Source of the DNA: Candidatus Lucifugimonas marina
GTDB lineage: Bacteria; Chloroflexota; Dehalococcoidia; Lucifugimonadales; Lucifugimonadaceae
NCBI GenBank assembly: GCA_029593915.1
Contig: CP046147.1
Span: forward strand, 186,001-250,000
Direction of reading: 5' to 3'
DNA length: 64,000 nucleotides
Notes under the pieces: generated by a model
Databases searched by the model: none
What the model was told of the DNA's origin: nothing
Seen by the model: the letters and a program-made list of their open reading frames with translations, nothing else
Part shown: positions 51,392 through 60,070 of the stretch, piece after piece
Numbering within the stretch: the first letter of the stretch is position 1
Layout: each line of letters opens with the position of its first letter
Program-made: the position numbers and the translations under genes

Positions 51392-53341
51392 ATGAACTTT
51401 GCTAAGAAGCGACTTCTTCTGGCACTCGCTGTTCTCGCGGCATTTCCAATAGTTCTTGCTGCTTGTTCTAGCGATCCAGAGATAATCGAAGTCACTCGTG
51501 AAGTCGAAGTCAAAGGTGACACTGTAGAAGTACCTGTAGAAGTCACACGAGAAGTCGAAGTCAAGGGTGACGACGTTATCGTTGAGCAGACAGTTGTTGT
51601 GACCGAAAAGGGTGACACGGTTCAGGTTGTGGTAACCGCTACGGCGATTCCAACTGCAACAGCAATACCGATTGCACCTCTAGAGCCTGCACCAGCTCCA
51701 ATTAACCCTGCTGGAACTTTGAGCATTGCCGTGTTCAACGTTGGACCAGGTGTTGGTTTGGGTAGTGCACAGGCACCGGTTGAAGCTATGCAGTACTACG
51801 GCGTTGGTGAAGGTCTCTTTGCCATGGATGCTGGCGGTACGGTAATCAACCGATTGGCAGAAGGATTCACCATCGCTGGTGACCTTTCATACGTCGATAT
51901 CGACATTCGATCCGGCGTAAAGTTCCACAACCACTTGGGTGAATTCGGTGAACTAACCGTTGACGACGTGGTTTGGACAATGAACGATTCCAATGCCAAC
52001 ACCAACGCTACGAGTATTCACGGACAGGCTGGTGACTTTGCCGCTCTGTTCACTTCTACCGAAAAGATTGATGACAACACCGCAAGGTTCTACTTCAACT
52101 CTTTCGACTTGCGTTGGAACGGTAACTTCCTGAATGAACAGGCCCAGGGAACAGCTTTCTTCTCGAAGAATGCTTACGACACCATGGGCGAATCTTGGAT
52201 GCTAGAGAACATTGTTTCTACTGGCCCATTCCAGGTTGACGAGTGGGTACAGGACGACCGAGCTGTTATCAGCAAGGTTGGTTACGACCACTGGCGAACA
52301 AATGCATCTGTCGACACCATTCGAATTGTCGAAGTTCCAGAGCCTTCAACTCGTGTTGCATTGCTCCGAACTGGTGAAGTAGACGTTGCAGACTCAATTC
52401 CGCTGAAGGACATCCGTCCTCTGGCTGAAAGTGGATTCAAGGCCGAATCGATTACTAGAGCTGGTCGAGTTCACGAAATTATCTTCTCAGGTAACTACTG
52501 GGAAGCTAATCACGCTGTTACTGGCGAGGACCTGAAACGAACTGGTTCTGGTTACTGTGTTCACGACCTCCCATGGGTTGGTTGCAACATCGAAGGTAAG
52601 CAGCCTGGTGACATGGTTGAAGCACGAGACGTTCGATGGGCGCTTGCTAAGGCAATTGACCGAGAACTGCTCGCAGACACCATTCTTGACGGCTTTGGAA
52701 CTGTTGGATCGATGGAATACGTCGACACAACCGCTCCCTGGTTCGAAGAGCGATGGTTGATTCCATACGACCCAGAAAGTGCTATGGAACACATGGCGAA
52801 CACTGCGTGGCCTGAAGGTAAGTTCACAATCGGTATTTGGACCGGTGGTGAGCTCGGTGGTTCCAGCGGATCAAACGCTGAAATCAACGACGCTGTTGCT
52901 GGTATGTGGCTCGCACTGTGGCCAGACATGGACGTTCAGGTGTTCAAGTCTGCCTACTCGATCATCCGACCTGGTTTGGTTGGTCGAACTAACACGATCC
53001 CATACGCTGGTGACTGTGACGAAGGTTCAACAACAATTCCATTCGACTGGCCACACGGCCTGACTGAGACAAGCCGCACACGTGGTGGTTTCGGTTGTGG
53101 AATTGAAATTCCAGAAATTTCGGATGCATTCGGTGAAGTTTCACTGATGACTGACCCTGTTCAGCGTGCAGCCCGAAACGTTCAGATGGTTGACTACGTT
53201 TACGACCAGATGATCTTCGCTGGTACCGTTCAGGTTCCAACGTTGGTCGTGTACAACCCCAACTCAATTTCTGGTTGGTTAGGTACACCGTCCATGTTCG
53301 CCACAATGAACGAATTCGAGACAATCGAACTCGCTCGCTAG
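51392..53341 (+). CDS. ABC transporter substrate-binding lipoprotein, family 5 (peptide/nickel type)
   Basis: 649 residues from the ATG at 51392, which has AGGGGGAG 6 bases upstream. The signal is KKRLLLALAVLAAFPIV with lipobox LAAC (Cys24 or nearby). A linker of imperfect repeats (VTREVEVKGD twice, VVVTEKGD) and a Thr/Pro/Ala stretch spaces it from the membrane. The solute-binding domain starts at PAGTLSIAVFNVGPG and has FTIAGDLSYVDIDIRSGVKFHNHL-type SBP_bac_5 sequence, given here as VDIDIRSGVKFHN. It probably binds peptides or similar solutes for the two permeases that follow. Confidence 0.94.
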   Translation: MNFAKKRLLLALAVLAAFPIVLAACSSDPEIIEVTREVEVKGDTVEVPVEVTREVEVKGDDVIVEQTVVVTEKGDTVQVVVTATAIPTATAIPIAPLEPAPAPINPAGTLSIAVFNVGPGVGLGSAQAPVEAMQYYGVGEGLFAMDAGGTVINRLAEGFTIAGDLSYVDIDIRSGVKFHNHLGEFGELTVDDVVWTMNDSNANTNATSIHGQAGDFAALFTSTEKIDDNTARFYFNSFDLRWNGNFLNEQAQGTAFFSKNAYDTMGESWMLENIVSTGPFQVDEWVQDDRAVISKVGYDHWRTNASVDTIRIVEVPEPSTRVALLRTGEVDVADSIPLKDIRPLAESGFKAESITRAGRVHEIIFSGNYWEANHAVTGEDLKRTGSGYCVHDLPWVGCNIEGKQPGDMVEARDVRWALAKAIDRELLADTILDGFGTVGSMEYVDTTAPWFEERWLIPYDPESAMEHMANTAWPEGKFTIGIWTGGELGGSSGSNAEINDAVAGMWLALWPDMDVQVFKSAYSIIRPGLVGRTNTIPYAGDCDEGSTTIPFDWPHGLTETSRTRGGFGCGIEIPEISDAFGEVSLMTDPVQRAARNVQMVDYVYDQMIFAGTVQVPTLVVYNPNSISGWLGTPSMFATMNEFETIELAR

Positions 53342-53364
53342 GCTGACCTAGACAAACAATGAAG

Positions 53365-53406
53365 CCCGGGAACGTTCCGCCTAAGTGCGGGCGTTCCCGG
53401 GTCTTT
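53365..53406 (+). terminator. Stem-loop between binding protein and permease genes
   Basis: CCCGGGAACG (53365-53374) pairs perfectly with CGTTCCCGGG (53392-53401) and is followed by TCTTTT. It lies inside the operon, so partial termination would keep the binding protein in excess over the permeases. Confidence 0.8.
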
Positions 53407-53462
53407 TGTCTCATTCGTCATTTGTGGATGAGATTCATATTTAGATTGATTCCGAGTAGCAC

Positions 53463-54413
53463 TTGCGTAAGTACCTAATTCAGAGATTTTTCTTTGGTCT
53501 TTTGTCGTTGGTAGCAGCGACTTTGATCGTATTCGTGCTTTCTCGAGCGCAGGGTGATCCCCTGCTTTTGTACGCAAAGCCTGGTGGCTATGGCGTATCC
53601 CCTGAACAGATCGCCGCTCTCGAAGAGAAATTAGCTCTCGATAAGCCGTTGATCGTTCAATATTTCATCTGGCTAGGCCGAGTTGTTCGAGGCGATCTTG
53701 GTGAGACTCTGCTTGCCGAGCGTCCCGTTTCTGATGTGATCGGCGAAAAGATTGGAGCGACGTTCCAGCTGGGTATTCTTGCCTGGATCTTCGCAACGTT
53801 GGTTGGAGTCCCGCTTGGGGTGCTCTCGGCGGTGAAACGCGGCTCGGTTTGGGACTATATAGGGCGCGTGTTCGCCTTATTTGGGCAAGCCGCGCCTGTT
53901 TTCTTCTTAGGAATTCTTGGAATTCTATTTTTCGCAGTTCAGCTAAACTGGCTACCCGCCGGTACGAGACCGATTCAAGATCCGTTTTGGCCGAATCAGG
54001 CTAAGGCGCTTGTGATGCCGACTATCGCACTTGGTTGGCTGCCTGCGGCTGTCTATCTACGACTTACGAGATCGGCAATGCTTGAAGTGCTCGATTCCGA
54101 GTATGTGAAGCTGGCGAGAGCTAAAGGTGCTTCAGGTTCCGCTGTTATTTGGCGTCACGCTTTGCGCAACGCTCTAATTCCACCGATCACAGTTTCAGCT
54201 CTGGTGCTTGTCGGATTCCTTGAAGGATCGGTTGTTATCGAAGCAGTGTTCGCATGGCCGGGTATCGGCCGAATGGCTGTTGAGTCGATTCACAACAACG
54301 ACTTCCCGCTGCTAACGGGAGTTATTTTGATGTTCGCAGTGCTCTATGTAGTCGGCAGTTTCGTTGCAGATATCGCGTATACGATCGTTGACCCAAGGAT
54401 TAGGTACGACTAG
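53463..54413 (+). CDS. ABC transporter permease, DppB/OppB type
   Basis: 316 residues, six helices. The first segment YLIQRFFFGLLSLVAATLIVF and the EAA loop (LARAKGASGSAVIWRHALRN, given as ARAKGASGSAVIWRHAL) are those of peptide importer permease 1. GDPLLLYAKPGGYG and DKPLIVQYFIWLG fit the DppB periplasmic region. The start is TTG at 53463; no ATG precedes the first helix. The next permease follows after 2 bases. The ATPase subunits are not in this stretch. Confidence 0.93.
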   Translation: MRKYLIQRFFFGLLSLVAATLIVFVLSRAQGDPLLLYAKPGGYGVSPEQIAALEEKLALDKPLIVQYFIWLGRVVRGDLGETLLAERPVSDVIGEKIGATFQLGILAWIFATLVGVPLGVLSAVKRGSVWDYIGRVFALFGQAAPVFFLGILGILFFAVQLNWLPAGTRPIQDPFWPNQAKALVMPTIALGWLPAAVYLRLTRSAMLEVLDSEYVKLARAKGASGSAVIWRHALRNALIPPITVSALVLVGFLEGSVVIEAVFAWPGIGRMAVESIHNNDFPLLTGVILMFAVLYVVGSFVADIAYTIVDPRIRYD

Positions 54414-54415
54414 CC

Positions 54416-55390
54416 ATGGCACAGGAATCTACCTCATCAACTCCGGTTTCCAGCGGGAACGACCCGTCAGAAAATCCAAACCTGCTCGCAAATCAGGTCA
54501 TAGGTGTCGAAGAACAAACGTTTGGGCAGAAGGCCTGGTACGTTCTGCGACGATGGCCTGTTTTGCCGATGGTAATTTTGGTTCTAATGATTATCGCTGG
54601 GGTGTTTGCACCGGTACTTTCGCCGATGCCGCCTAAAGAGATTAATCTGCGGGGACGTGCGGCGCCGCCGACATGGCAGAACGACTGGTACGAGGCGAAC
54701 CCCAAGAACGAGGTTCGATATCTGCTTGGCGCCGACCACGTTGGTCGTGACGTTCTTTCTCGAATGCTGCATGGCGCTCGCATTTCGCTTATGGTCGCCG
54801 CAATTTCGCTCTCAGTGGGTGTGGTGATTGGCTCAGCCGTTGGACTGGTTGCTGGCTACTACGGAGGATTCGTGGATGAATTCTCGATGCGTGTCGTTGA
54901 CGTATGGAACGCGTTGCCGTTCTTGTTAATAGCTATTCTCGCGGCCGTTACATTTGGTCAATCTGTGTCGATCGTGATGATCCTTCTCGCGCTTGTCGCG
55001 TGGGCGGGTGGTGTGCGTAACGTTCGCGCTGAAGTGCTGACGTTAAAGACACGCGACTACATATCGCTTGCCAAGATTGCTGGTGCTTCAGACTGGCGAA
55101 TCATAATGCGTCACATCCTGCCGGGAGTGGTGAACACCATTGTGGTGTTGGCGACTCTTCGAGTGGGAGGATTGATTCTCGCAGAGGCATCTCTCAGCTA
55201 TCTGGGCGCTGGAATACCGACGAGCATTCCGACCTGGGGCAATATGATTTCCGACGGTCGTGAGTGGCTAAGCACCGCTTGGTGGATCGCCATGTTCCCG
55301 GGTGTCGCCATCTTGCTCGTAGTGATGAGCATGAACTTCTTGGGCGATTGGCTTCGAGATCGCTGGGACCCGAAACTGCGCCAGCTTTAG
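54416..55390 (+). CDS. ABC transporter permease, DppC/OppC type
   Basis: 324 residues, six helices, with an N-terminal cytoplasmic arm of about 45 residues. LGADHVGRDVLSRMLHGARI, MRVVDVWNALPFLLIAI and the EAA loop LAKIAGASDWRIIMRHILPG (given in parts) are DppC marks. It forms the membrane channel with the preceding protein. It ends the visible operon; dppD/F-type ATPase genes are absent here, so the ATPase must be encoded elsewhere. Confidence 0.93.
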   Translation: MAQESTSSTPVSSGNDPSENPNLLANQVIGVEEQTFGQKAWYVLRRWPVLPMVILVLMIIAGVFAPVLSPMPPKEINLRGRAAPPTWQNDWYEANPKNEVRYLLGADHVGRDVLSRMLHGARISLMVAAISLSVGVVIGSAVGLVAGYYGGFVDEFSMRVVDVWNALPFLLIAILAAVTFGQSVSIVMILLALVAWAGGVRNVRAEVLTLKTRDYISLAKIAGASDWRIIMRHILPGVVNTIVVLATLRVGGLILAEASLSYLGAGIPTSIPTWGNMISDGREWLSTAWWIAMFPGVAILLVVMSMNFLGDWLRDRWDPKLRQL

Positions 55391-55416
55391 ACGAGGTTTC
55401 GATAGCGGCTATGCAA

Positions 55417-55454
55417 TCCCCTCTCCCTGCGGGGGAGGGCTAGGGTGAGGGTGA
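55417..55454. repeat. Palindromic repeat, family D
   Basis: CCCCTCTCCCTGCGGGGGAG then GGCTAGGGTGAGGGTG, a CCCTCTCCC/GGGGGAGGG hairpin 30 bases after the DppC stop. Confidence 0.7.
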
Positions 55455-55510
55455 AATCGTTCATTCCCTCGTACTTGATACTCAAGTAGCTCGGTAGTTG
55501 ATTCAAACTG

Positions 55511-56176
55511 ATGTACCCACCACTCACACCTAGATTTGCCGCGGCGTTTTTTGACCTAGATGGAACGTTGATCGATACCGGACCTCCTCATCGAGCAGCT
55601 GAGGAGGCTACGCTTCGTGAGTTTGGTTTTGAGGGATTGGCTGACGATCACCCCGATACATTTGGTCACGGGGTTGTACCGGGCTCGCTAATGGTTGCCG
55701 AGCACTATGGAATCAACGATTCAGAAGGCTTGCTCGAGGAATATTGGCGCCAGTGGAACCGTGTTATTGCTGATGGACTCGACTTGCTGCCGGGAGCCGA
55801 TGCTGCCGTAAGGGCTGTTGCAGCTTCGGGGAGTAAAACGGCTCTCGTTACTTCTGGCGATCGTAAATATGCCGATGAGTTTCTAAAAATGTCTGGACTC
55901 GGAGAAGTATTTTCTGAGTCCGTTACTCTCGATGACGTAGAGAATTTAAAGCCGAATCCTGAGCCTTATCGGAAAGCTGCAGGGCTGCTTGGTATTTCTC
56001 CGGAACGATGTGTGGTGTTCGAAGACTCAATAGCAGGGTTTTTGGCGGCCCGATCTGCGGGGATGACGTGCGTAGGCGTGGGTAAGGTTGCTCTTGAGGC
56101 TGACGAGGATGTCGCGCCTGATATGGCTATATCGTCGTTCGTTGGCTTCGATATTTGGAACGTTCGCCCGCATTAG
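55511..56176 (+). CDS. HAD-family phosphatase (beta-phosphoglucomutase-like)
   Basis: 221 residues. Motif I AAFFDLDGTLIDTGPPH holds the nucleophile Asp and its partner Asp, TALVTSGDRK is motif II, and LKPNPEPYRKAAGLLG plus VVFEDSIAGFLAARSAGM are motifs III and IV. The cap domain is of the beta-phosphoglucomutase/phosphoglycolate phosphatase kind. The substrate is unknown. It stands alone between two repeat elements. Confidence 0.93.
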   Translation: MYPPLTPRFAAAFFDLDGTLIDTGPPHRAAEEATLREFGFEGLADDHPDTFGHGVVPGSLMVAEHYGINDSEGLLEEYWRQWNRVIADGLDLLPGADAAVRAVAASGSKTALVTSGDRKYADEFLKMSGLGEVFSESVTLDDVENLKPNPEPYRKAAGLLGISPERCVVFEDSIAGFLAARSAGMTCVGVGKVALEADEDVAPDMAISSFVGFDIWNVRPH

Positions 56177-56247
56177 GGGCATTCTACAAAGTTGCTCGGT
56201 AATCTTGAAACGTGGTTGAAGATCACCGCTGCGTAAGGTCTATTACG

Positions 56248-56386
56248 CGTCCCGAGCGGTAGTCGAGGGATCTGGGGTGGTGCGGTTCTGGGTGGCTCGT
56301 TTTGGCAATGCGGCGGTGAACACATATGGCTGCGATTGAACGTTGTGTAGAGTCGCTTGTCGTCCTTCGAGAGCCTCAGGATGACA
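56248..56386. repeat. Family A and family C repeats between HAD and rpe genes
   Basis: A family A fragment (CGTCCCGAGCGGTAGTCGAG, 56248-56277) and a family C hairpin (TGTCGTCCTTCGAGAGCCTC then AGGATGACAC, 56358-56386) lie in the 260-base gap. Another family C copy is at 62157-62188. No gene is seen. Confidence 0.6.
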
Positions 56387-56440
56387 CTTGGGCGTAGTGC
56401 AGCAGCCTCGATATGCCGCTTGAGACGAATGTAGCTGTCG

Positions 56441-57106
56441 CTAGCTTCCGGCTGTGCGGATTGCTTCTATGCCGATTTTCATGCCGTCAGGGTAGTTGAA
56501 GACACCTGTTCCTGAGATGAGCGTTGTCGCTCCGGCGTTGATCACATCGCCGGCTGTGTCGACTTTGATACCGCCATCGACGGCGATTTCCAGATCGTGA
56601 CCCGCTATCTTCGCCATGTTCTGTAGTTCAGTAATCTTTGGCAGCATTTCGGGCATGAACGGCTGTCCACCAAAGCCGGGTTCGACAGTCATCACTAGGA
56701 CTCGTTCAACAAACGGCAGTGAAGCTTGGAGCACCGAAGCGGGTGTGTCGGGTTTTAGCGAAACTCCGGCGGTCATTCCAGCAACTCGCGCATCGCCAAG
56801 TGACGCATCGAGATCGTCACATGCCTCAACGTGCATCGTAAAAATATCGCCACCGGCATCGGCAAATGCCTGGGCGTACCGGGCTGGCTCGTGAACCATC
56901 ATGTGCACGTCGATTGGCAGCTTGGTGAGAGGTCGAATGGCTTCGAGAACAGGAATTCCAACTGTGATGTTCGGGACGAAATAGCCGTCCATCACATCGA
57001 AGTGAAGCTCATCGGCTCCGGCTTCTTCGGCAGCCGCAATCGAATCGGCTAAATGTGCAAAATCGGCTGCTAGAAGCGAGGGCGATATTTTGATTAGCGG
57101 TGCCAT
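56441..57106 (-). CDS. rpe: Ribulose-phosphate 3-epimerase
   Basis: 221 residues, TIM barrel. ISPSLLAADFAHL, the metal-binding LHFDVMDGYFVPNITVG, PIDVHMMVHEPARY, VMTVEPGFGGQPFMPEM and IAVDGGIKVDTA are all Rpe signatures, including the two catalytic Asp and the His pair. It interconverts ribulose and xylulose 5-phosphate in the pentose phosphate pathway. It follows the glycerophosphodiesterase gene by 15 bases on the same strand. Confidence 0.96.
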   Translation of the reverse strand: MAPLIKISPSLLAADFAHLADSIAAAEEAGADELHFDVMDGYFVPNITVGIPVLEAIRPLTKLPIDVHMMVHEPARYAQAFADAGGDIFTMHVEACDDLDASLGDARVAGMTAGVSLKPDTPASVLQASLPFVERVLVMTVEPGFGGQPFMPEMLPKITELQNMAKIAGHDLEIAVDGGIKVDTAGDVINAGATTLISGTGVFNYPDGMKIGIEAIRTAGS

Positions 57107-57121
57107 TAACCGTTGTTCCTC

Positions 57122-57859
57122 TTAGCCGTTTAGCCGCTCTGCGAATGCATCTGGCATGTACGACATAACCGTGTCGGCACCAGCTTCGGCGCTGGCAACC
57201 ATGTTATCGAGGTCTTCCATAACGTCTGGACCCGACGCTATGACTTGCATATCGCCATCGTGGGCTGCTTTTACGTCGTCGGCACTCATCAGGTATCGAA
57301 CGTAGATCCACGAAGCGTACGGGTCGGCTATAGCTCCAGGAAGCTCGGCAGCCGTGTTGGCAACCGATGCACACTGGAAGTCGGGACTTCCACCGTAGAA
57401 GCGTCGTCGGACATCGACAGACATATGGATGAGACCGAACCCAACCGTGCTACCAAGCAATCCCCGAGAAGCGAGACCATCGCAAATTTTGGTGATGCAG
57501 CCCGGATCGAGAGTCTTCATCTCTATAAACAGCGTTGTGTCGGCAGTTCCGTACTCTTTCACCGCGTCGAGAGTTTCTTCGAAAGTTGGAATACGCTCGC
57601 CAGCAAACTCTTCGCCCCACCAGCTGCCAGCATCGAGTGCTTTTACTTCCGCCAAAGTCATCTGAGCGACTCGGCCTTCGCCGTCGGTTGTGCGGTCGAC
57701 GCTATCGTCGTGGAGCACGATAAGTTCTTCGTCTTTTGTGCCACGGACGTCTATTTCAATGGCGTAACCCTTTTCGAGGGCTGCTTTGAAGGCGGTTATC
57801 GTGTTCTCAGGGTAGGTCTGGTCGAGACCCCGGTGGGCGATGATGATTGGCTTTGACAT
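57122..57859 (-). CDS. Glycerophosphodiester phosphodiesterase
   Basis: 245 residues, GDPD TIM barrel. IIAHRGLDQTYPENTITAF has the catalytic His and Arg and PENT, AIEIDVRGTKDEELIVLHDD has the Glu/Asp metal ligands and second His, and TLFIEMKT the third acid. No signal peptide is seen, so it should act in the cytoplasm, releasing glycerol 3-phosphate from phosphodiesters. That links it to glpK (27418-28920) in function, though not in position. It lies 62 bases after argH. Confidence 0.93.
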   Translation of the reverse strand: MSKPIIIAHRGLDQTYPENTITAFKAALEKGYAIEIDVRGTKDEELIVLHDDSVDRTTDGEGRVAQMTLAEVKALDAGSWWGEEFAGERIPTFEETLDAVKEYGTADTTLFIEMKTLDPGCITKICDGLASRGLLGSTVGFGLIHMSVDVRRRFYGGSPDFQCASVANTAAELPGAIADPYASWIYVRYLMSADDVKAAHDGDMQVIASGPDVMEDLDNMVASAEAGADTVMSYMPDAFAERLNG

Positions 57860-57921
57860 TTTTGGTTTTTCTAAGAGTCGAGAGTTCGTGTGATGCTGGA
57901 GGAGCGTACGCCGTAAATCGG

Positions 57922-59313
57922 TTACGCACCAGCGTCGGCGAGGAGGCCTTTGGCTTCTTCGATGGCTGCACGGACGCGCTCTGGAGCGGTTCCGCCGGGT
58001 ACATTACGTGCTGCGACGGCAGAATCAAGAGTGATTTCCATGACGCCGTCATCGAATAGGTCGGACGCTTTTTGGAAATCGCTTAGTGACAGTTCGCCGA
58101 ATCCAACTCCATCAGCGATGCACTGCTTCGAGAGATCGCTCACGGCGATGTACGCCGCGCGGAACGGCACACCCTTGCCTACGAGGTAGTCGGCAATGTC
58201 GGTAGCAAGCACGAAACTGTTTGCGGCTGCCTGGCGCATGCGGTCGACGTTGACTGTCATGCCGGCGATCATGCCCGCAGCGGCTTCGAGAGCCGTTATC
58301 ACGGTGTCGGCGGCGTCGAAGAGACCTTCTTTGTCTTCCTGTAGATCGCGGTTGTACGTGAGCGGTAGGCCTTTGATCGTGGTGAGCAAGCCCATCAGCG
58401 ATCCGTAGACACGACCTGTCTTGCCTCTTATAAGTTCGGCGAAATCGGGATTACGCTTCTGAGGCATGATGCTGGAGCCGGAAGTGAATTCGTCGCTTAG
58501 TTTGATGAATCCGAATTCATCTGACGACCAAATGACCAACTCCTCAGCAAGGCGCGATAGGTGAGCCATTGCAAGCGATGAAGCTGTTAGGAATTCGACA
58601 ATGAAATCGCGGTCGGAAACGGCGTCCATCGAGTTGCGAGAGATGTCGCTGAAGTCGAGTTCTTTAGCAACCCATTCACGGTCGATATCGTACGGCACAC
58701 CAGCCATGGCACCCGATCCGAGCGGCATTACGTCGGCACTTTCGGCGGTCTGTGCAAAGCGGGTAGCGTCACGGTCGAACATTTCGAAGTACGCCATCAA
58801 GTGATGGGCGAGAACGACCGGCTGACCGCGTTGCATGTGGGTGTATCCGGGTACGACCGTATCGATGTGCTGTTCGGCAAGGTCAACTAGAGATTTTTGC
58901 AGTTGGACTGCAGCGTCGAATGCTCTTCCGCAGGCTAGCTGGGTCCATAGACGGGTGTCGGTAGCGACTTGGTCGTTACGAGAGCGGGCAGTGTGTAGAC
59001 GTCCTGCTGCATCACCTATTAGCTCGTAGAGGCGAGATTCCACGTTCATGTGGATGTCTTCGAGCTCTTCTTTCCACTCGAATTCGCCGTTTTCGATCTC
59101 TTCGATAATGACCCCGAGACCTTCAACGATTTTTTCAACATCGTCCGATTCTATGATGCCCTGGCGACCCAGCATGCGGGCATGTACGATCGATCCTGCG
59201 ATGTCCTCACGGTAAAGACGACTGTCGTAGTTGATCGACACTGTGAAATCGCTGGCAAGCTCGCTGCCACGTGCCGCGGCGGCGGGGTTTTTATTTTCGT
59301 TATTGTTTGTCAT
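57922..59313 (-). CDS. argH: Argininosuccinate lyase
   Basis: 463 residues from the ATG at 59313 (MTNNNENKN), preferred over the ATG at 59361, whose leading segment is unlike the family. HTARSRNDQVATDTRLW, the signature GSSIMPQKRNPDFAE with the catalytic Ser, and NRDLQEDKEGLFDA are diagnostic. It splits argininosuccinate into arginine and fumarate. Its enzyme partner argG lies 760 bases upstream on the same strand with a small lipoprotein gene between. Confidence 0.96.
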   Translation of the reverse strand: MTNNNENKNPAAAARGSELASDFTVSINYDSRLYREDIAGSIVHARMLGRQGIIESDDVEKIVEGLGVIIEEIENGEFEWKEELEDIHMNVESRLYELIGDAAGRLHTARSRNDQVATDTRLWTQLACGRAFDAAVQLQKSLVDLAEQHIDTVVPGYTHMQRGQPVVLAHHLMAYFEMFDRDATRFAQTAESADVMPLGSGAMAGVPYDIDREWVAKELDFSDISRNSMDAVSDRDFIVEFLTASSLAMAHLSRLAEELVIWSSDEFGFIKLSDEFTSGSSIMPQKRNPDFAELIRGKTGRVYGSLMGLLTTIKGLPLTYNRDLQEDKEGLFDAADTVITALEAAAGMIAGMTVNVDRMRQAAANSFVLATDIADYLVGKGVPFRAAYIAVSDLSKQCIADGVGFGELSLSDFQKASDLFDDGVMEITLDSAVAARNVPGGTAPERVRAAIEEAKGLLADAGA

Positions 59314-59382
59314 GATCTGTGGGAACTGATTATCACCTGTCCCAGAGAGTAATAACAGCAAATATCGTAATTTGGAGAAGTG

Positions 59383-59883
59383 TTAGCAACGTCGTTTGGG
59401 ATTGTCTTGATAATAAGGATTCAAAAGGATGGCTTCGTTCACGGTAATTGTGTCCTCACTGAATTCTTCGCGTGAAGTGGGATACAGATTCAGGTACTCG
59501 ATCAATATGTCTGTGATGACTAGTTCACACCGAGTATCTAGGATGGCGTCTGTTTTGACCCAGAAGTAGTGATTGAAATCTTCCGACCTTAGGACGACAC
59601 CGAGGCGGTCGTAGTCTCCAGGATCTCGTGGAATCCTATTCTCTTCGTAAGTATTCAACGAAGTTATTGTCACAGGAGAGGCGGCATCCATTCTGGTAGC
59701 CCAACCCAGTCTAGAGTTTTCGTCATCGAGTGGATTGACACGGAGTTCGATGTCTTCGGTCAGATCGTTGCGGAGACTGAATCCCCACTCGCTGCTACAA
59801 GCGATAACAGGCGCTAAACCCACTATCGAAGCGACTATAAACAACTGCTGAAGCCGTCGGACTACCAATTTCCTGCGTGACAT
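59383..59883 (-). CDS. Hypothetical lipoprotein
   Basis: 166 residues. A basic start (SRRKLVVRRLQQLF), a hydrophobic run (IVASIVGLAPV) and the lipobox VIAC (Cys29) make it a lipoprotein. The mature part has WGFSLRNDLTEDIELRV, VVLRSEDFNHYFWVKTD and a terminal CELVITDILIEYL with Cys, and ends RRC. No family recognised. It lies between argH and argG on the same strand, but its function is presumably unrelated to arginine. Confidence 0.7.
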   Translation of the reverse strand: MSRRKLVVRRLQQLFIVASIVGLAPVIACSSEWGFSLRNDLTEDIELRVNPLDDENSRLGWATRMDAASPVTITSLNTYEENRIPRDPGDYDRLGVVLRSEDFNHYFWVKTDAILDTRCELVITDILIEYLNLYPTSREEFSEDTITVNEAILLNPYYQDNPKRRC

Positions 59884-60003
59884 ATATCTGACCTCGCTTG
59901 AGTTTCATAAACAATGCGATGGCAGCATATACGTCACTCGGTGGTGAACAGGTTGTAATTTCGACAACTAATCACAGCTATTTCAGTGTTTCGTGGTGTA
60001 GTG

Positions 60004-60024
60004 CTGGCGCGCAAAGCGCGCCCA
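60004..60024. other. Perfect GC hairpin downstream of argG
   Basis: GGCGCGC-AAA-GCGCGCC at 60006-60022, about 50 bases after the argG stop, without a T run. Possibly a weak terminator or mRNA-stabilising structure. Confidence 0.45.
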
Positions 60025-60070
60025 GTCCACCCCGTAGGCAAAACCACGCGCTCCAGAAAAAGTAGTCCTG

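Noticed and set aside
51470-51640. Repeats in the binding-protein gene as a possible tandem-repeat element
   Set aside because: They encode VTREVEVKG-type linkers common in Chloroflexota lipoproteins, so protein-level repeats explain them.
57245-57856. 203-codon plus-strand frame opposite the glycerophosphodiesterase gene
   Set aside because: Mirror of a certain gene; composition is unlike real proteins of the window.
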